DNA from: Poindextera sp041691315
Lineage (GTDB): Bacteria > Pseudomonadota > Alphaproteobacteria > Caulobacterales > Caulobacteraceae
Assembly: GCA_041691315.1 (NCBI GenBank)
Contig: JBEPUW010000019.1
Location: 5,516 to 69,515, forward strand
Direction of reading: 5' to 3'
DNA length: 64,000 bases
Made by a program: the position numbers and the translations under genes. Under the pieces are notes generated by a model. That model searched no databases. It was not told the origin of the DNA and worked only from the letters and a program-made list of their open reading frames with translations. Below, piece by piece: positions 24,753 through 34,152 of the stretch. The first letter of the stretch is position 1. Each line of letters opens with the position of its first letter.

Positions 24753-26753
24753 ATGTTTTCGAAAATCCTGATCGCCAACCGCGGCGAGATCGCCGTCCGC
24801 ATCATCAAGACCGCCCGCAAGCTGGGGATAGCCACGGTGGTGGTCTATTCCGAAGCGGACGCCGACAGCCTGGCCGTCGAAATGGCCGACCAGACGGTCG
24901 CCATCGGCCCCGCGCCCGCCGCCCAATCCTATCTGGTCGCCGAGAAGATCATCGCCGCGGCCGATAAGACCCACGCCGAGGCCATCCATCCAGGCTTCGG
25001 CTTCCTGTCCGAAAACGCCGGCTTCGCCCGCGCCTGCGCGGCGGCCGGCATCGTCTTCATCGGGCCCAATCCCGACGCCATCGACGCCATGGGCGACAAG
25101 ATCGCCTCCAAGCGCTTCGCCACCGCCGCCGGCGTCTCGGTGGTGCCCGGCCATATCGGCGAGATCGCCGACGGGGCGCAGGCGGCCCAGATCTCGCACG
25201 AGATCGGCTATCCGGTGATGATCAAGGCTTCGGCCGGCGGCGGCGGCAAGGGCATCCGCGTCGCCTGGAACGACCGCGACGTCGATGAAGGCTTTTCGGC
25301 GGTGCGCGCCGAGGCCAAGGCCGCCTTCGGAGACGACCGCATCTTCATCGAGAAGTTCATCGAGAGCCCGCGCCACGTCGAGATCCAGGTCCTGGGCGAC
25401 GCCCACGGCCATGTGGTGCATCTGTTCGAGCGCGAATGCTCGATCCAGCGGCGCAATCAAAAGGTGATCGAGGAGGCGCCCTCGCCGCTGCTCGATGCCG
25501 AAACCCGCGCCGCCATGGGGGCCCAGGCCGTCGCGCTGGCCAAGGCGGTCAACTACAATTCCGCCGGCACGGTGGAGTTCGTCGCCGGCCAGGACAAGAG
25601 CTTCTACTTCCTGGAGATGAACACCCGGCTGCAGGTGGAGCATCCGGTGACCGAACTGATCACCGGTGTCGACCTGGTCGAGCAGATGATCCGTGTCGCC
25701 GCCGGCGAGCCGCTGGCCTTCACGCAGGATGATCTGGCCATCAAGGGCTGGGCGATCGAGAGCCGGGTCTATGCCGAGGATCCCTTGCGCCGCTTCCTGC
25801 CGTCGATCGGCCGGCTGGTGCGCTACGAGGCGCCCGTCGAGGGCGACGCGGACGGCTACATCGTGCGCAACGACGCCGGCGTGCGCGAGGGCGACGAGAT
25901 CTCGATGTTCTACGACCCGATGATCGCCAAGCTGTCGACCTGGGCGCCGACGCGCCTGGAGGCCATCGACGGCATGGGCCGGGCGCTGGAGGACTTCCAC
26001 ATCGCGGGGCCGAGCCAGAACCTGGCCTTCCTGGCCGCGGTGATGGACCAGGACCGCTACCGCTCCGGCGTCATCTCGACCAACTACATCCCCGACGAAT
26101 TTCCCGAAGGCTTCCACTGGGTCGCGCCAACCGCCTTCCAGGCCGACCTGATGACCGCGGCCGGCGCCTATATGCACCGGCTGCTGGCGGCCCGCGCCCG
26201 GCGCCAGGCCAATGGCCTTGCCGGACCGCTGACCCGCACCGAGTGGGTGGTGGCCATCGACAAGGCCAAGCGTTCCGTCGAGTTGGCCGACATCGAGGAC
26301 GGCTTGGTCGTAACCCTGCCGGATGAGGGTCGCGCGCTGACCTTGACCGATGTCGATTGGCGGCCCGGCCGGCCGCTGTTCCGCGGGGTGCTCGACGGCC
26401 GCGCCTTCACCGCCACGATCGAACAGGCCGAAGAGGGCTTCTTCATCCGCCATCGCGCCGCCCGCGCCCGGGTGCTGGTGCTGACGCCGCTGTCGTCGGC
26501 CATGCACGAGCGCCTGCCGGAGAAGGTCAAGGCCGACACCTCCAAACTGGTGGTCTCGCCGATGCCGGGCCTTGTGGTGACCATGGACGCCGTCGCCGGC
26601 CAGACCGTGCGCGAGGGCGAGGTGGTCTGCATCATCGAGGCGATGAAGATGCAGAATATCATCCGGGCCGAGCGCGAAGGGGTGGTCAAGGCGGTGAACG
26701 CCGCGGCCGGCGACAGCGTCGCGGCCGACGACGTGCTAGTGGAGTTCGCCTGA
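24753..26753 (+). CDS. pccA: propionyl-CoA carboxylase alpha subunit
   Basis: This biotin-dependent subunit, 666 residues, carboxylates biotin with ATP and bicarbonate so that a beta subunit (not in the window) can make methylmalonyl-CoA. It has the biotin carboxylase N domain (ILIANRGEIAVRIIKTARKLG), an ATP-grasp with the Gly loop KASAGGGGKGIRVAW and FIEKFIESPRHVEIQVLGD, the EMNTRLQVEHPVTE motif and the C-terminal biotinyl domain with EAMKM, where K632 is the biotinylation site. The length and the middle linker fit PccA better than acetyl-CoA carboxylase AccC. It is one base from mutA, which supports the propionate assignment. Confidence 0.95.
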   Translation: MFSKILIANRGEIAVRIIKTARKLGIATVVVYSEADADSLAVEMADQTVAIGPAPAAQSYLVAEKIIAAADKTHAEAIHPGFGFLSENAGFARACAAAGIVFIGPNPDAIDAMGDKIASKRFATAAGVSVVPGHIGEIADGAQAAQISHEIGYPVMIKASAGGGGKGIRVAWNDRDVDEGFSAVRAEAKAAFGDDRIFIEKFIESPRHVEIQVLGDAHGHVVHLFERECSIQRRNQKVIEEAPSPLLDAETRAAMGAQAVALAKAVNYNSAGTVEFVAGQDKSFYFLEMNTRLQVEHPVTELITGVDLVEQMIRVAAGEPLAFTQDDLAIKGWAIESRVYAEDPLRRFLPSIGRLVRYEAPVEGDADGYIVRNDAGVREGDEISMFYDPMIAKLSTWAPTRLEAIDGMGRALEDFHIAGPSQNLAFLAAVMDQDRYRSGVISTNYIPDEFPEGFHWVAPTAFQADLMTAAGAYMHRLLAARARRQANGLAGPLTRTEWVVAIDKAKRSVELADIEDGLVVTLPDEGRALTLTDVDWRPGRPLFRGVLDGRAFTATIEQAEEGFFIRHRAARARVLVLTPLSSAMHERLPEKVKADTSKLVVSPMPGLVVTMDAVAGQTVREGEVVCIIEAMKMQNIIRAEREGVVKAVNAAAGDSVAADDVLVEFA

Positions 26754-26754
26754 C

Positions 26755-28116
26755 ATGGCCGACGCCGCTTCCGCCGCGACGCGCAGCGACTGGCTGGCCC
26801 TGGTCCAGAAGACGCTTAAGGATAAGGATGTCGCCAGCCTGACCCGACGCACCGCCGACGGCCTGAGCATAGCGCCGCTGTACACGGACGAAGACTCGCC
26901 GGTGGCTGCGCACCTTCAGTTCAATCCGCGCGACGCCGAGCGACCCTGGGATCTGCGCACGGCGACCGCCAATCCTAGCCCCGACGCCGCCAATGCCGAA
27001 ATACTGACCGACCTGGATGGCGGCGCGGCTTCGGTAGTGGTGCGCATCGATCCGACTGGCGCAAACGGCGTCGCGGTCGGATCGGCGGAGACGCTGGCGC
27101 GGGTGTTGAACGGCGTCATCCTGGAACTGGCCCCGGTCGGCATCGACGCGGGCTTCCTGGGCGTCCAGGCCGCCGACTGGCTGGCCGACGCCGGCAAGTC
27201 CTCGCCAACCGCGCAGCTGATGTTCCACCTGGATCCCTTGAGCGCCTTTGCCGAGGCCGGCCGCAGCCCCGGCCCGATCGAGGCGCACCTGATCGCCGGC
27301 GCCAATGCTGGGTCGCGGCTCAGCGCCACATATCCCAAGGCCAGCCTGTTCCTGGCCTCAGGGCGAGTCGTGCACGAAGCCGGCGGCGGCGCGGCCGACG
27401 AGTTGGGCTTCATGGCCGCCAGCGCGCTCGCCTACGCCAAGGCGCTGGCGCGCGCCGGAATGGACCTGAACGATGCCTTCGCCCGCATCACGCTGGGGCT
27501 CTCGGCCGACGCCCAGTATTTCACGACCATCGCCAAGCTGCGCGCCGCGCGGATCATCTGGGAACGGATCGTCCAGGCCTGCGGTGTCGAGGTTCCGGCG
27601 CGGATCGAGGCGCGCTCGTCAAGGCGCATGCTGGCCGCCGAGGATGTCTGGACCAACATGCTGCGCCTGACCATTGCCGGCTTCGGCGCGGCGACCGGCG
27701 GCGCCGACGCCGTGGTGCTGGGCGCCTTCACCGACCCGCTCGGCCTGCCGACCGCCTTCGCGCGGCGCCAGTCGCGCAACGCCCAGCTGGTCCTGATGGA
27801 GGAGGCCCATGTCGGCGCGGTCACCGATCCCGGTCGCGGGGCCTGGTTCATCGAATCCCTCACCGACCAGATCGCCCGCACCGGCTGGGCCTCGTTCCAG
27901 GCCATCGAGGCGGCCGGCGGCGTGGTGCGAGCGCTGGAGGCCGGGGTGGTGGCAAAAGAACGCGGCGTCGAGAGCGCCCAGGTCGGCGTCACCGTCTTCC
28001 CGAACCCGAACGATACGCCGCCGGCTGTGGAGATCGTGCACGCCGCCGACTTCGCTGTGGACGCGCCTTCGCCGCGGCTCCCCGGCCCGGACAGCATCTG
28101 CCCAGCGGTGGCCTAA
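26755..28116 (+). CDS. mutA: methylmalonyl-CoA mutase small subunit
   Basis: This 453-residue protein is the non-catalytic partner of the heterodimeric B12-dependent mutase. It has the mutase barrel fold (DLNDAFARITLGLSADAQYF, LRAARIIWERIVQACG, DVWTNMLRLTIAGFGAATGG) but ends before any cobalamin-binding DxHxxG motif, as expected of the small subunit, and is somewhat shorter than usual. It starts one base after the pccA stop, and its own stop overlaps the mutB start (TAATG), so translation is coupled. Confidence 0.92.
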   Translation: MADAASAATRSDWLALVQKTLKDKDVASLTRRTADGLSIAPLYTDEDSPVAAHLQFNPRDAERPWDLRTATANPSPDAANAEILTDLDGGAASVVVRIDPTGANGVAVGSAETLARVLNGVILELAPVGIDAGFLGVQAADWLADAGKSSPTAQLMFHLDPLSAFAEAGRSPGPIEAHLIAGANAGSRLSATYPKASLFLASGRVVHEAGGGAADELGFMAASALAYAKALARAGMDLNDAFARITLGLSADAQYFTTIAKLRAARIIWERIVQACGVEVPARIEARSSRRMLAAEDVWTNMLRLTIAGFGAATGGADAVVLGAFTDPLGLPTAFARRQSRNAQLVLMEEAHVGAVTDPGRGAWFIESLTDQIARTGWASFQAIEAAGGVVRALEAGVVAKERGVESAQVGVTVFPNPNDTPPAVEIVHAADFAVDAPSPRLPGPDSICPAVA

Positions 28117-30389
28117 TGAGTTCGTTTCCAGACTTTTCGACGCTTGCTTTGGATGGTCCTTCTCCCCTTGCGGGAGAAGGTGGCCCCCGAAGGGGGTCGG
28201 ATGAGGGGTCGCGCGGCGGTCCCGCAATGTCCGCCGAGCAAACCTCCGAACGGAGCGAGACCCCTCATCCGTCGGCTTCGCCACCACCTTCTCCCGCAGG
28301 GGGAGAAGGGACGCTTACTTGGGAAACACCCGAAGGAATTTCGGTCAAGCCAGCCTACGACGCATCGGACATCGCCAACCTCTCCTTCCCCCAGTCCTAT
28401 CCGGGCCTGACGCCGTTCGTGCGCGGCCCCTATCCAACCATGTACACGACCAACCCGTGGACCATTCGTCAGTATGCGGGGTTTTCCACCGCCGAGGAGT
28501 CCAACGCCTTCTACCGCCGCAACCTGGCCTCGGGGCAGAAAGGGCTGTCGGTGGCCTTCGACCTGGCCACCCACCGGGGTTACGATTCCGACCATCCGCG
28601 CGTGGCCGGCGATGTCGGCATGGCCGGGGTGGCGATCGACTCCATTCTCGACATGCGCATCCTGTTTTCCGGCATCCCGCTGGACGAGATGAGCGTGTCG
28701 ATGACCATGAACGGCGCCGTGCTGCCGATCCTGGCCCTCTACATCATCGCCGCGGAGGAACAGGGCGTGGCGCCCACCAAGCTAGCCGGCACCATTCAGA
28801 ACGACGTGCTGAAAGAGTTCATGGTGCGGAACACCTATATCTATCCGCCCGAACCCTCCCTGCGCATCGTCTCCGACATCATCGCCTATACCGCCGCCGA
28901 GATGCCGCGATTCAACTCCATCTCGATCTCCGGCTACCACATGCAGGAGGCCGGGGCCTCGCTCGACCTTGAGCTGGCCTACACCCTGGCCGACGGCATC
29001 GAGTACGTCCGTACCCGTGTCAATGCCGGCATGGATGTCGACGCCTTTGCGCCGCGGCTGTCCTTCTTCTGGAACGCCGGCATGAACGCCTTCATGGAGA
29101 TCGCCAAGCAGCGCGCGGCGCGGCTGCTCTGGGCCGAGCTGATGGCCGAGCACTTCCATCCCAAGGACCCCCGCTCGCTGATGCTGCGCGCCCATACCCA
29201 GACCAGCGGCTGGTCGCTGGCCGCCCAGGACGTCTTCACCAACGTGCCACGCACCGCCATCGAGGCCCTGGCGGCGGTCAGCGGCCAGACGCAGAGCCTG
29301 CACACCAACTCGCTGGACGAGGCGATTGCTCTGCCGACGGACTTTTCGGCCCGCATCGCCCGCAACACTCAGCTGATCCTGCAAATAGAGACTGGCCAGA
29401 CCGCGACCATCGACCCCTGGGGCGGTTCCTACTACGTCGAGCGCCTCACCGCCGATCTGGCCGCCCGCGCCCGCATCCACATCGACGAGGTCGAGGCCCT
29501 TGGCGGCATGGCCAAGGCCATCGAACAGGGCCTGCCAAAGCTGCGCATCGAGGAAGCGGCCGCCCGCACCCAGGCGCGCATCGATTCCGGCCGCCAGAGC
29601 CTGGTCGGGGTCAACCGCTACCGCACCAACACCTCCGAGCCGATCGCCACGCTGAAGGTCGACAACGCCCAGGTGCGCGCCAACCAGATCGCGCGGCTGG
29701 CCCAACTGCGCGCCGAGCGCGATCCGGCCGCGGTCGAGGCGGCGCTGACCGCGCTCACCAACGGCGCACGGGGCAACGGCAACCTGCTGGCGCTGTCCGT
29801 CGATGCCGCCCGCGCCAAGGCGACGGTGGGCGAGATCAGCCTGGCGCTGGAAAAAGCCTTCGGCCGCCACAGCGCCGAGATTCGCCTGTTGCGCGACGTC
29901 TATGCCGCCGAGGCCGGCCCCGACGCCAAGATGGCACGCGCCAAGGCCATGGTCGAAGCCTTCACCGCCGCCGACGGCCGGCCGCCCTCGGTGCTGATCG
30001 CCAAGCTCGGCCAGGACGGCCACGACCGCGGCCAGAAGGTGATCGCCACCGGTTTCGCCGACCTGGGCTTCACGGTGGACGTCGGCCCGCTGTTCGCCAC
30101 CCCGGCCGAGGCCGCCGCGGACGCCGCGCGCACCAACGTCCACGTGCTGGGCGTCTCGTCGCTGGCCGCCGGGCATCTGACCCTGGTTCCCGAACTGAGG
30201 AGCGAACTCGAGCGGCTGGATCGCAAGGACATCATGCTGGTCGTCGGCGGCGTCATCCCCGACGAAGACCTGGCCGTCCTGGAAGCGGAAGGCGTCGCCG
30301 CCGTCTTCCAGCCCGGCACCGTGCTGGCCGAAGCGGCGATGCGGTTGCTGGATGAGCTGAATCGGCGCCTAGGCTACGCGCAAGGATAG
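28116..30389 (+). CDS. mutB: methylmalonyl-CoA mutase large subunit
   Basis: The catalytic, adenosylcobalamin-dependent subunit turns methylmalonyl-CoA into succinyl-CoA. It has 757 residues. The substrate barrel carries PYPTMYTTNPWTIRQYAGFST, SVSMTMNGAVLPI and HTQTSGWSL. The C-terminal B12 domain has DGHDRG with the axial His 636 and the GVSSLAAGH and VVGGVIPDED segments. Residues 15 to 65 are an extra, low-complexity block rich in Ser, Gly, Pro and Glu, which is exactly the translation of a palindromic repeat. Without it the N-terminus reads MSSFPDFSTLALDG joined to TLTWETPEGISVKP and the length drops to about 706, close to normal. The rest looks intact, so the enzyme is probably active. 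Confidence 0.95.
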   Translation: MSSFPDFSTLALDGPSPLAGEGGPRRGSDEGSRGGPAMSAEQTSERSETPHPSASPPPSPAGGEGTLTWETPEGISVKPAYDASDIANLSFPQSYPGLTPFVRGPYPTMYTTNPWTIRQYAGFSTAEESNAFYRRNLASGQKGLSVAFDLATHRGYDSDHPRVAGDVGMAGVAIDSILDMRILFSGIPLDEMSVSMTMNGAVLPILALYIIAAEEQGVAPTKLAGTIQNDVLKEFMVRNTYIYPPEPSLRIVSDIIAYTAAEMPRFNSISISGYHMQEAGASLDLELAYTLADGIEYVRTRVNAGMDVDAFAPRLSFFWNAGMNAFMEIAKQRAARLLWAELMAEHFHPKDPRSLMLRAHTQTSGWSLAAQDVFTNVPRTAIEALAAVSGQTQSLHTNSLDEAIALPTDFSARIARNTQLILQIETGQTATIDPWGGSYYVERLTADLAARARIHIDEVEALGGMAKAIEQGLPKLRIEEAAARTQARIDSGRQSLVGVNRYRTNTSEPIATLKVDNAQVRANQIARLAQLRAERDPAAVEAALTALTNGARGNGNLLALSVDAARAKATVGEISLALEKAFGRHSAEIRLLRDVYAAEAGPDAKMARAKAMVEAFTAADGRPPSVLIAKLGQDGHDRGQKVIATGFADLGFTVDVGPLFATPAEAAADAARTNVHVLGVSSLAAGHLTLVPELRSELERLDRKDIMLVVGGVIPDEDLAVLEAEGVAAVFQPGTVLAEAAMRLLDELNRRLGYAQG
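28158..28310. repeat. palindromic repeat inside mutB
   Basis: The 153 bp unit has inverted ends (CCTTCTCCCCTTGCGGGAG and CTCCCGCAGGGGGAGAAGG), inner arms GATGAGGGGTCG and its counterpart GACCCCTCATC, and a central loop. It belongs to the same family as 15278 to 15429. The length is a multiple of three and the chosen frame has no stop, so mutB stays open. Confidence 0.9.
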
Positions 30390-30413
30390 CTTCAGGCGGA
30401 AAGACTTCAGAGG

Positions 30414-31034
30414 ATGACGAGGCTCGGTCTCTACGCGGCGATCCTTTGCCTCTTCCTGCCGGCGGCCAACCTGACCTGGGCGGCCGCACCGGCCCTCACC
30501 CTCGTCGACGCCCGCCCTGACGCGGAGAAGACCACCCACACGCTCTCGGATTCCATCTGGTCCTGCGATTTCGGGGTCTATGCGCTGGGGGACGACCTGG
30601 CCCGCCAGCAGCCGGCTGCGCCGCGGCTGGACCGCATCGTCGGGCTGAAGGCGGACCTGACGCGCGGCCTTGGCGATCGCTTGGGCGCGCGTACGATCAC
30701 CGTCGACCACTACAACCTCTACCTCAACCTGACCGCCTCTCAGTCGGGCGTCTCGCCGGACGGCCCGCTCGGCGCCTTGTCGCCGCAGACCCAGACGCGC
30801 GAAGCCAAGTGCTCGCGCGACAAGATGACCGCCGGCTGGTTCGACGGGTCCGAACTCTCCACCCCCTACCCGCCCTATATCGTCGAGATGGAGGTCGAGT
30901 TGGACGGCCGGCGCCACAAGGTTCGCACAGTCGTCTCGACCCACAAGGACGTGGCCCAGCTCGACATCATCCAGGCCGCCTTCGCCCAGGCCAACGCCGC
31001 TCTGATCGCCGAACTGGAGAAGGGTTTGCCTTGA
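30414..31034 (+). CDS. secreted hypothetical protein
   Basis: A 206-residue protein with a signal peptide (MTRLGLYAAILCLFLPAAN, cleavage near TWAAA). The mature part has two Cys residues (SIWSCDFGVYAL and TREAKCSRDK) that could form a disulfide in the periplasm, and ends in a long amphipathic helix. The ATG at 30414 has AGAGG before it. No family is recognised. It lies 24 bp after mutB on the same strand, but its role in propionate metabolism is doubtful. Confidence 0.7.
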   Translation: MTRLGLYAAILCLFLPAANLTWAAAPALTLVDARPDAEKTTHTLSDSIWSCDFGVYALGDDLARQQPAAPRLDRIVGLKADLTRGLGDRLGARTITVDHYNLYLNLTASQSGVSPDGPLGALSPQTQTREAKCSRDKMTAGWFDGSELSTPYPPYIVEMEVELDGRRHKVRTVVSTHKDVAQLDIIQAAFAQANAALIAELEKGLP

Positions 31035-31058
31035 TCCACTGGTCGCAGAGGGGATGCC

Positions 31059-31136
31059 AAATTGGGGACACGTACGGCTCCCCAAGGCCGGCGTGTTGCT
31101 CTGATGGGCTAGGGGAGCCGTACATGTCCCCAATTT
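31059..31136. repeat. 78 bp palindromic repeat
   Basis: Arms of 25 bp (31059 to 31083 and 31112 to 31136, starting AAATTGGGGACA) are complementary except at one position and are separated by 28 bases. It sits between two convergent genes and could fold as a strong hairpin in either transcript. It is a different sequence family from the CTTCTCCCC repeat. Confidence 0.8.
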
Positions 31137-31146
31137 CCCGCGAAGC

Positions 31147-32208
31147 TCAGGCCGCGCCCGCCAGCCAGGCGCCGTCCTTGAGCACGGTCTCATAGAAGCG
31201 CTCGCCCATGCGGCGATAACCGGCCGCGTTCGGGTGGAGGTCGTCAGGCAGGTCGGGCGCGTCGGCCACGTTGAACAGCGCCAGGCCCGACAGGTAGCGG
31301 ATCGCCCGGTCGCCGGCCTTGGCGCGCGTCTCAACCACGTTTTCAAGCAACTCGCGCATGCGGCTGAGCGACGGTCCGCCGGCGGACCCCTCGCTCTCGC
31401 GGCTGGCGGAATAGATCGGCGAGACGATCATCAGCGGCGTGGTCGGATGCTTCTCACGGATGATCGAGATCATCGAATGGGCGGAGTCCAGGAAGGTGCG
31501 CTCCTTCAGCATGCCCTCGGAATACACATTGATGCCCAGCTTGAGCACGATCCCATCAGCCCGCTGGTCGCGGATGGCGCGGGCGGCCAGACCCGAGAGC
31601 AGGCAGGACCCGGCCCAGCCCAGGTTCAGATGCGCCATGTCGGCCAGGCTCGATGCCACCGCCGGCCAGGCGCCGGAGGAGCCGTCCGCCTCCATGCAAT
31701 GGGAAATGGAGCTGCCGTGGAAGACCAGCCGGCGCCGGTCGTCCGGCCAGGCGGCCCAATGGGCGCCGTCGTCCAGCTCGACCGCAGTGATCGAGACGGT
31801 GGCCACCTGCGGCAGCCACAGCTCGAGCGTCTTTTCACCGGCCGGCAGGTCGTCGAAGACGATCGTGGCGTGCTCATCGCCCTCGGTGCGGCCCTCGGCG
31901 GTCAGTCGCGCGCCGCCCTGCGCCGGCTTGCGCTCCCATAAGCGGCCGTCGACATAGAGTTCGTAATTGGCCTGGCGATCGGCGCCGACCGCCTGCCTTT
32001 GAGTTGAGCCCAGGCGAAGGCTGCGCGAGTCCGTGGTCAGCCGCAGCCGCACGCCGGCCGCGCAGGAGGCCACCCAGCGGGTGAAGGGATCGAGAAAGGT
32101 CAGGTCCTCAAGCGGAAACCGCACCGGCTGCACCGCGCCCGGCCGGCGGCGCAGGTCCACCTCGCCTTCCAGAAGCTCGCCCAGGACGCTCAGATCAATG
32201 GCTTGCAT
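31147..32208 (-). CDS. SGNH-fold esterase/acylhydrolase
   Basis: A hydrolase of 353 residues without a signal peptide. Residues about 1 to 160 form a beta-rich accessory domain (RWVASCAAGVRLRLTTDSRSL, ELYVDGRLWE). The SGNH catalytic domain follows: the nucleophile Ser in LVFHGSSISHC, the oxyanion Gly in LNLGWAGS, Asn in KLGINVYS, and the Asp-His pair in LPDDLHPNAAGYR. The layout resembles bacterial carbohydrate or acyl esterases that have an N-terminal jelly roll. A GGGGAGACC ribosome site supports the start. It is divergent from the alkylsulfatase gene. Confidence 0.85.
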   Translation of the reverse strand: MQAIDLSVLGELLEGEVDLRRRPGAVQPVRFPLEDLTFLDPFTRWVASCAAGVRLRLTTDSRSLRLGSTQRQAVGADRQANYELYVDGRLWERKPAQGGARLTAEGRTEGDEHATIVFDDLPAGEKTLELWLPQVATVSITAVELDDGAHWAAWPDDRRRLVFHGSSISHCMEADGSSGAWPAVASSLADMAHLNLGWAGSCLLSGLAARAIRDQRADGIVLKLGINVYSEGMLKERTFLDSAHSMISIIREKHPTTPLMIVSPIYSASRESEGSAGGPSLSRMRELLENVVETRAKAGDRAIRYLSGLALFNVADAPDLPDDLHPNAAGYRRMGERFYETVLKDGAWLAGAA

Positions 32209-32285
32209 GGTGGTCTCCCCGGCCTCTATTCAAACCGCGCGCCTCCGGCAAAACAAGGGGCGAGCAAGGGGTGGAGCGGCAGGTC

Positions 32286-34145
32286 ATGAGCACTCTCGAC
32301 GAGGCGCGCCGGCTGGTCGCCGAGGACGACCGCCAGGACTTCGACTTCGCCAGCCACGGCTTCATCGCCACCCGCGCCGATCCGGTGATCCGACGCGCCG
32401 ACGGACGCGCCGCCTTCGACCTGTCGTCCTATGGATTCCTCGATGGCGCGGCGCCCGACACCGCCAATCCCAGCCTGTGGCGCCAGGCGCAAATCCTGAC
32501 CAAGCACGGTCTCTTCAAAGTGGCCGAGCGCATCTATCAGGTGCGCGGCTTCGACGTCTCCACCGTCACCTTCATCGACGCCGGCGCGGGCTGGATCGTG
32601 GTCGATCCGCTGACCACGGTCGAGGTGGCGCGCGCGGCCCTGGACCTGGCCCAGCAGCACGTGGCCGAGAAACCGGTGCTGGCGGTGATCTATTCGCACA
32701 GCCACGTCGACCACTATGGCGGCGTTGGCGGCGTGATCACCGCGGCCGATGCGGCGGCCGGCAGGGTGAAGGTGATCGCGCCCGAAGGCTTTCTCGAACA
32801 CGCGGTCTCGGAGAACATCATCGCCGGCCCGGCCATGCTGCGCCGCGCCCGCTTTCAGTTCGGCCACACCTTGCCGCGCGGGGCGGAGGGCGAGATGACC
32901 TCGGGCCTCGGCCCCTGCCCGTCCATGGGCACCCTGTCGCTGATCGCGCCCACCGACCTGGTCACGCACACCGGCCAGGAGATCACCGTCGGCGACGTCA
33001 CGATGGTTTTCCAGCTGACCCCTGGCACGGAGGCGCCGGCGGAGATGAACTTTCACCTGCCGCAGTTCCGCGCCGTCTTCATGGCCGAGAACGCCAACCT
33101 GACCATGCACAACCTGTTGCCGGCCAGAGGCGCGCTGGTGCGCGACGCCAAGGCCTGGGCCGACTATCTGACCGAATCCATCCGCCTATTCGGGCCGGTC
33201 AGCGACGTGATGTTCGCCGCCCACGGCATCCCGCGCTTTGGCCAGGCCGAGATCACCACCTTTCTGACCAACCACCGCGACGCCTACAAATTCCTGCACG
33301 ACCAGTCGGTCAGGCTGATGAACACTGGCCTGACCGGCCCCGAGATCGCCGAGGTGCTGGCCCTGCCGCAGGTGCTGGCCAGGCAGTGGTTCAACCGCGG
33401 CTACTACGGCACCATGAGCCACAACGCCAAGGCCATCTATCAGCGCTATCTGGGCTGGTACGACGCCAATCCGGCCAACCTGAACCCCCTGCCGCCGGAG
33501 CCGGCCGCCAAGAAGTACGTCGCGGCCATGGGCGGCGCGGAGGCCGTGATGGCGCAGGCCGATACGGCCGTGCAAGCCGGCGAGCTGCGCTGGGCGGCGA
33601 CGCTGCTGAACCACGTGGTGTTCGCCGACGACGCCAACACCACCGCCCGCGAAAAACTGGCGGCGATCTATACCGAACTCGGTTTCGAGTCCGAGGCCGG
33701 CACCTGGCGCAACATCTACCTGACCGGCGCCCAGGAGCTGCGCAGCGGCCCGGCGCCGTTGCCGGGGGCGGGCTTCAGCCCCGATGTGCTGGCGGCGACC
33801 ACCACGCCGATGCTGCTGGATTTCGCCGCCGTGCGGGTCAATCCGGACAAGGCCGCCGCGCGCGCCTTTAAGATCAACCTGCTGCTGACAGATCGCGATG
33901 AGCAGGTTCTGATCACCGTCGAGAATGGGGTGCTGGTGCATGAGTTCGGCGTGCACGAGGTCGGGGCCGGCGCAACCGTGCGCATGAAACGGCCCGACCT
34001 ACTGATGACCTTGTTCGCCGGCATCCCGCTGGCGGCGCGCGTCGAGTCCGGCGACATCCTCATCGAGGGCGATGCGTCCCTCTACCCCGCCCTGATCGAC
34101 CTGATCGAACCCCTGACCCCGAACTTTCCGGTGGTCACGCCTTAA
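32286..34145 (+). CDS. alkylsulfatase-type metallo-beta-lactamase enzyme
   Basis: A 619-residue enzyme of the SdsA/YjcS group that hydrolyses primary or secondary alkyl sulfates using two zinc ions. The zinc motif HSHVDH is at residues 138 to 143. Further motifs are LTPGTEAPAEMNFHLPQ and the FMAENANLTMHNLLPARGALVRD segment, then an alkyl-sulfatase dimerisation region (about 380 to 500) and a C-terminal SCP2-like domain (about 510 to 619). There is no signal peptide, so it may act in the cytoplasm. ATG 32286 is preferred to a GTG at 32271, because GGAG lies between the two. Confidence 0.92.
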   Translation: MSTLDEARRLVAEDDRQDFDFASHGFIATRADPVIRRADGRAAFDLSSYGFLDGAAPDTANPSLWRQAQILTKHGLFKVAERIYQVRGFDVSTVTFIDAGAGWIVVDPLTTVEVARAALDLAQQHVAEKPVLAVIYSHSHVDHYGGVGGVITAADAAAGRVKVIAPEGFLEHAVSENIIAGPAMLRRARFQFGHTLPRGAEGEMTSGLGPCPSMGTLSLIAPTDLVTHTGQEITVGDVTMVFQLTPGTEAPAEMNFHLPQFRAVFMAENANLTMHNLLPARGALVRDAKAWADYLTESIRLFGPVSDVMFAAHGIPRFGQAEITTFLTNHRDAYKFLHDQSVRLMNTGLTGPEIAEVLALPQVLARQWFNRGYYGTMSHNAKAIYQRYLGWYDANPANLNPLPPEPAAKKYVAAMGGAEAVMAQADTAVQAGELRWAATLLNHVVFADDANTTAREKLAAIYTELGFESEAGTWRNIYLTGAQELRSGPAPLPGAGFSPDVLAATTTPMLLDFAAVRVNPDKAAARAFKINLLLTDRDEQVLITVENGVLVHEFGVHEVGAGATVRMKRPDLLMTLFAGIPLAARVESGDILIEGDASLYPALIDLIEPLTPNFPVVTP

Positions 34146-34152
34146 TTTTTTT

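Noticed and set aside
32033..33871. 612-codon frame overlapping the alkylsulfatase gene
   Set aside because: Composition is Arg/Gly/Pro-rich and frameless of any motif, while the overlapping frame has the complete zinc motif and domains of a known family.
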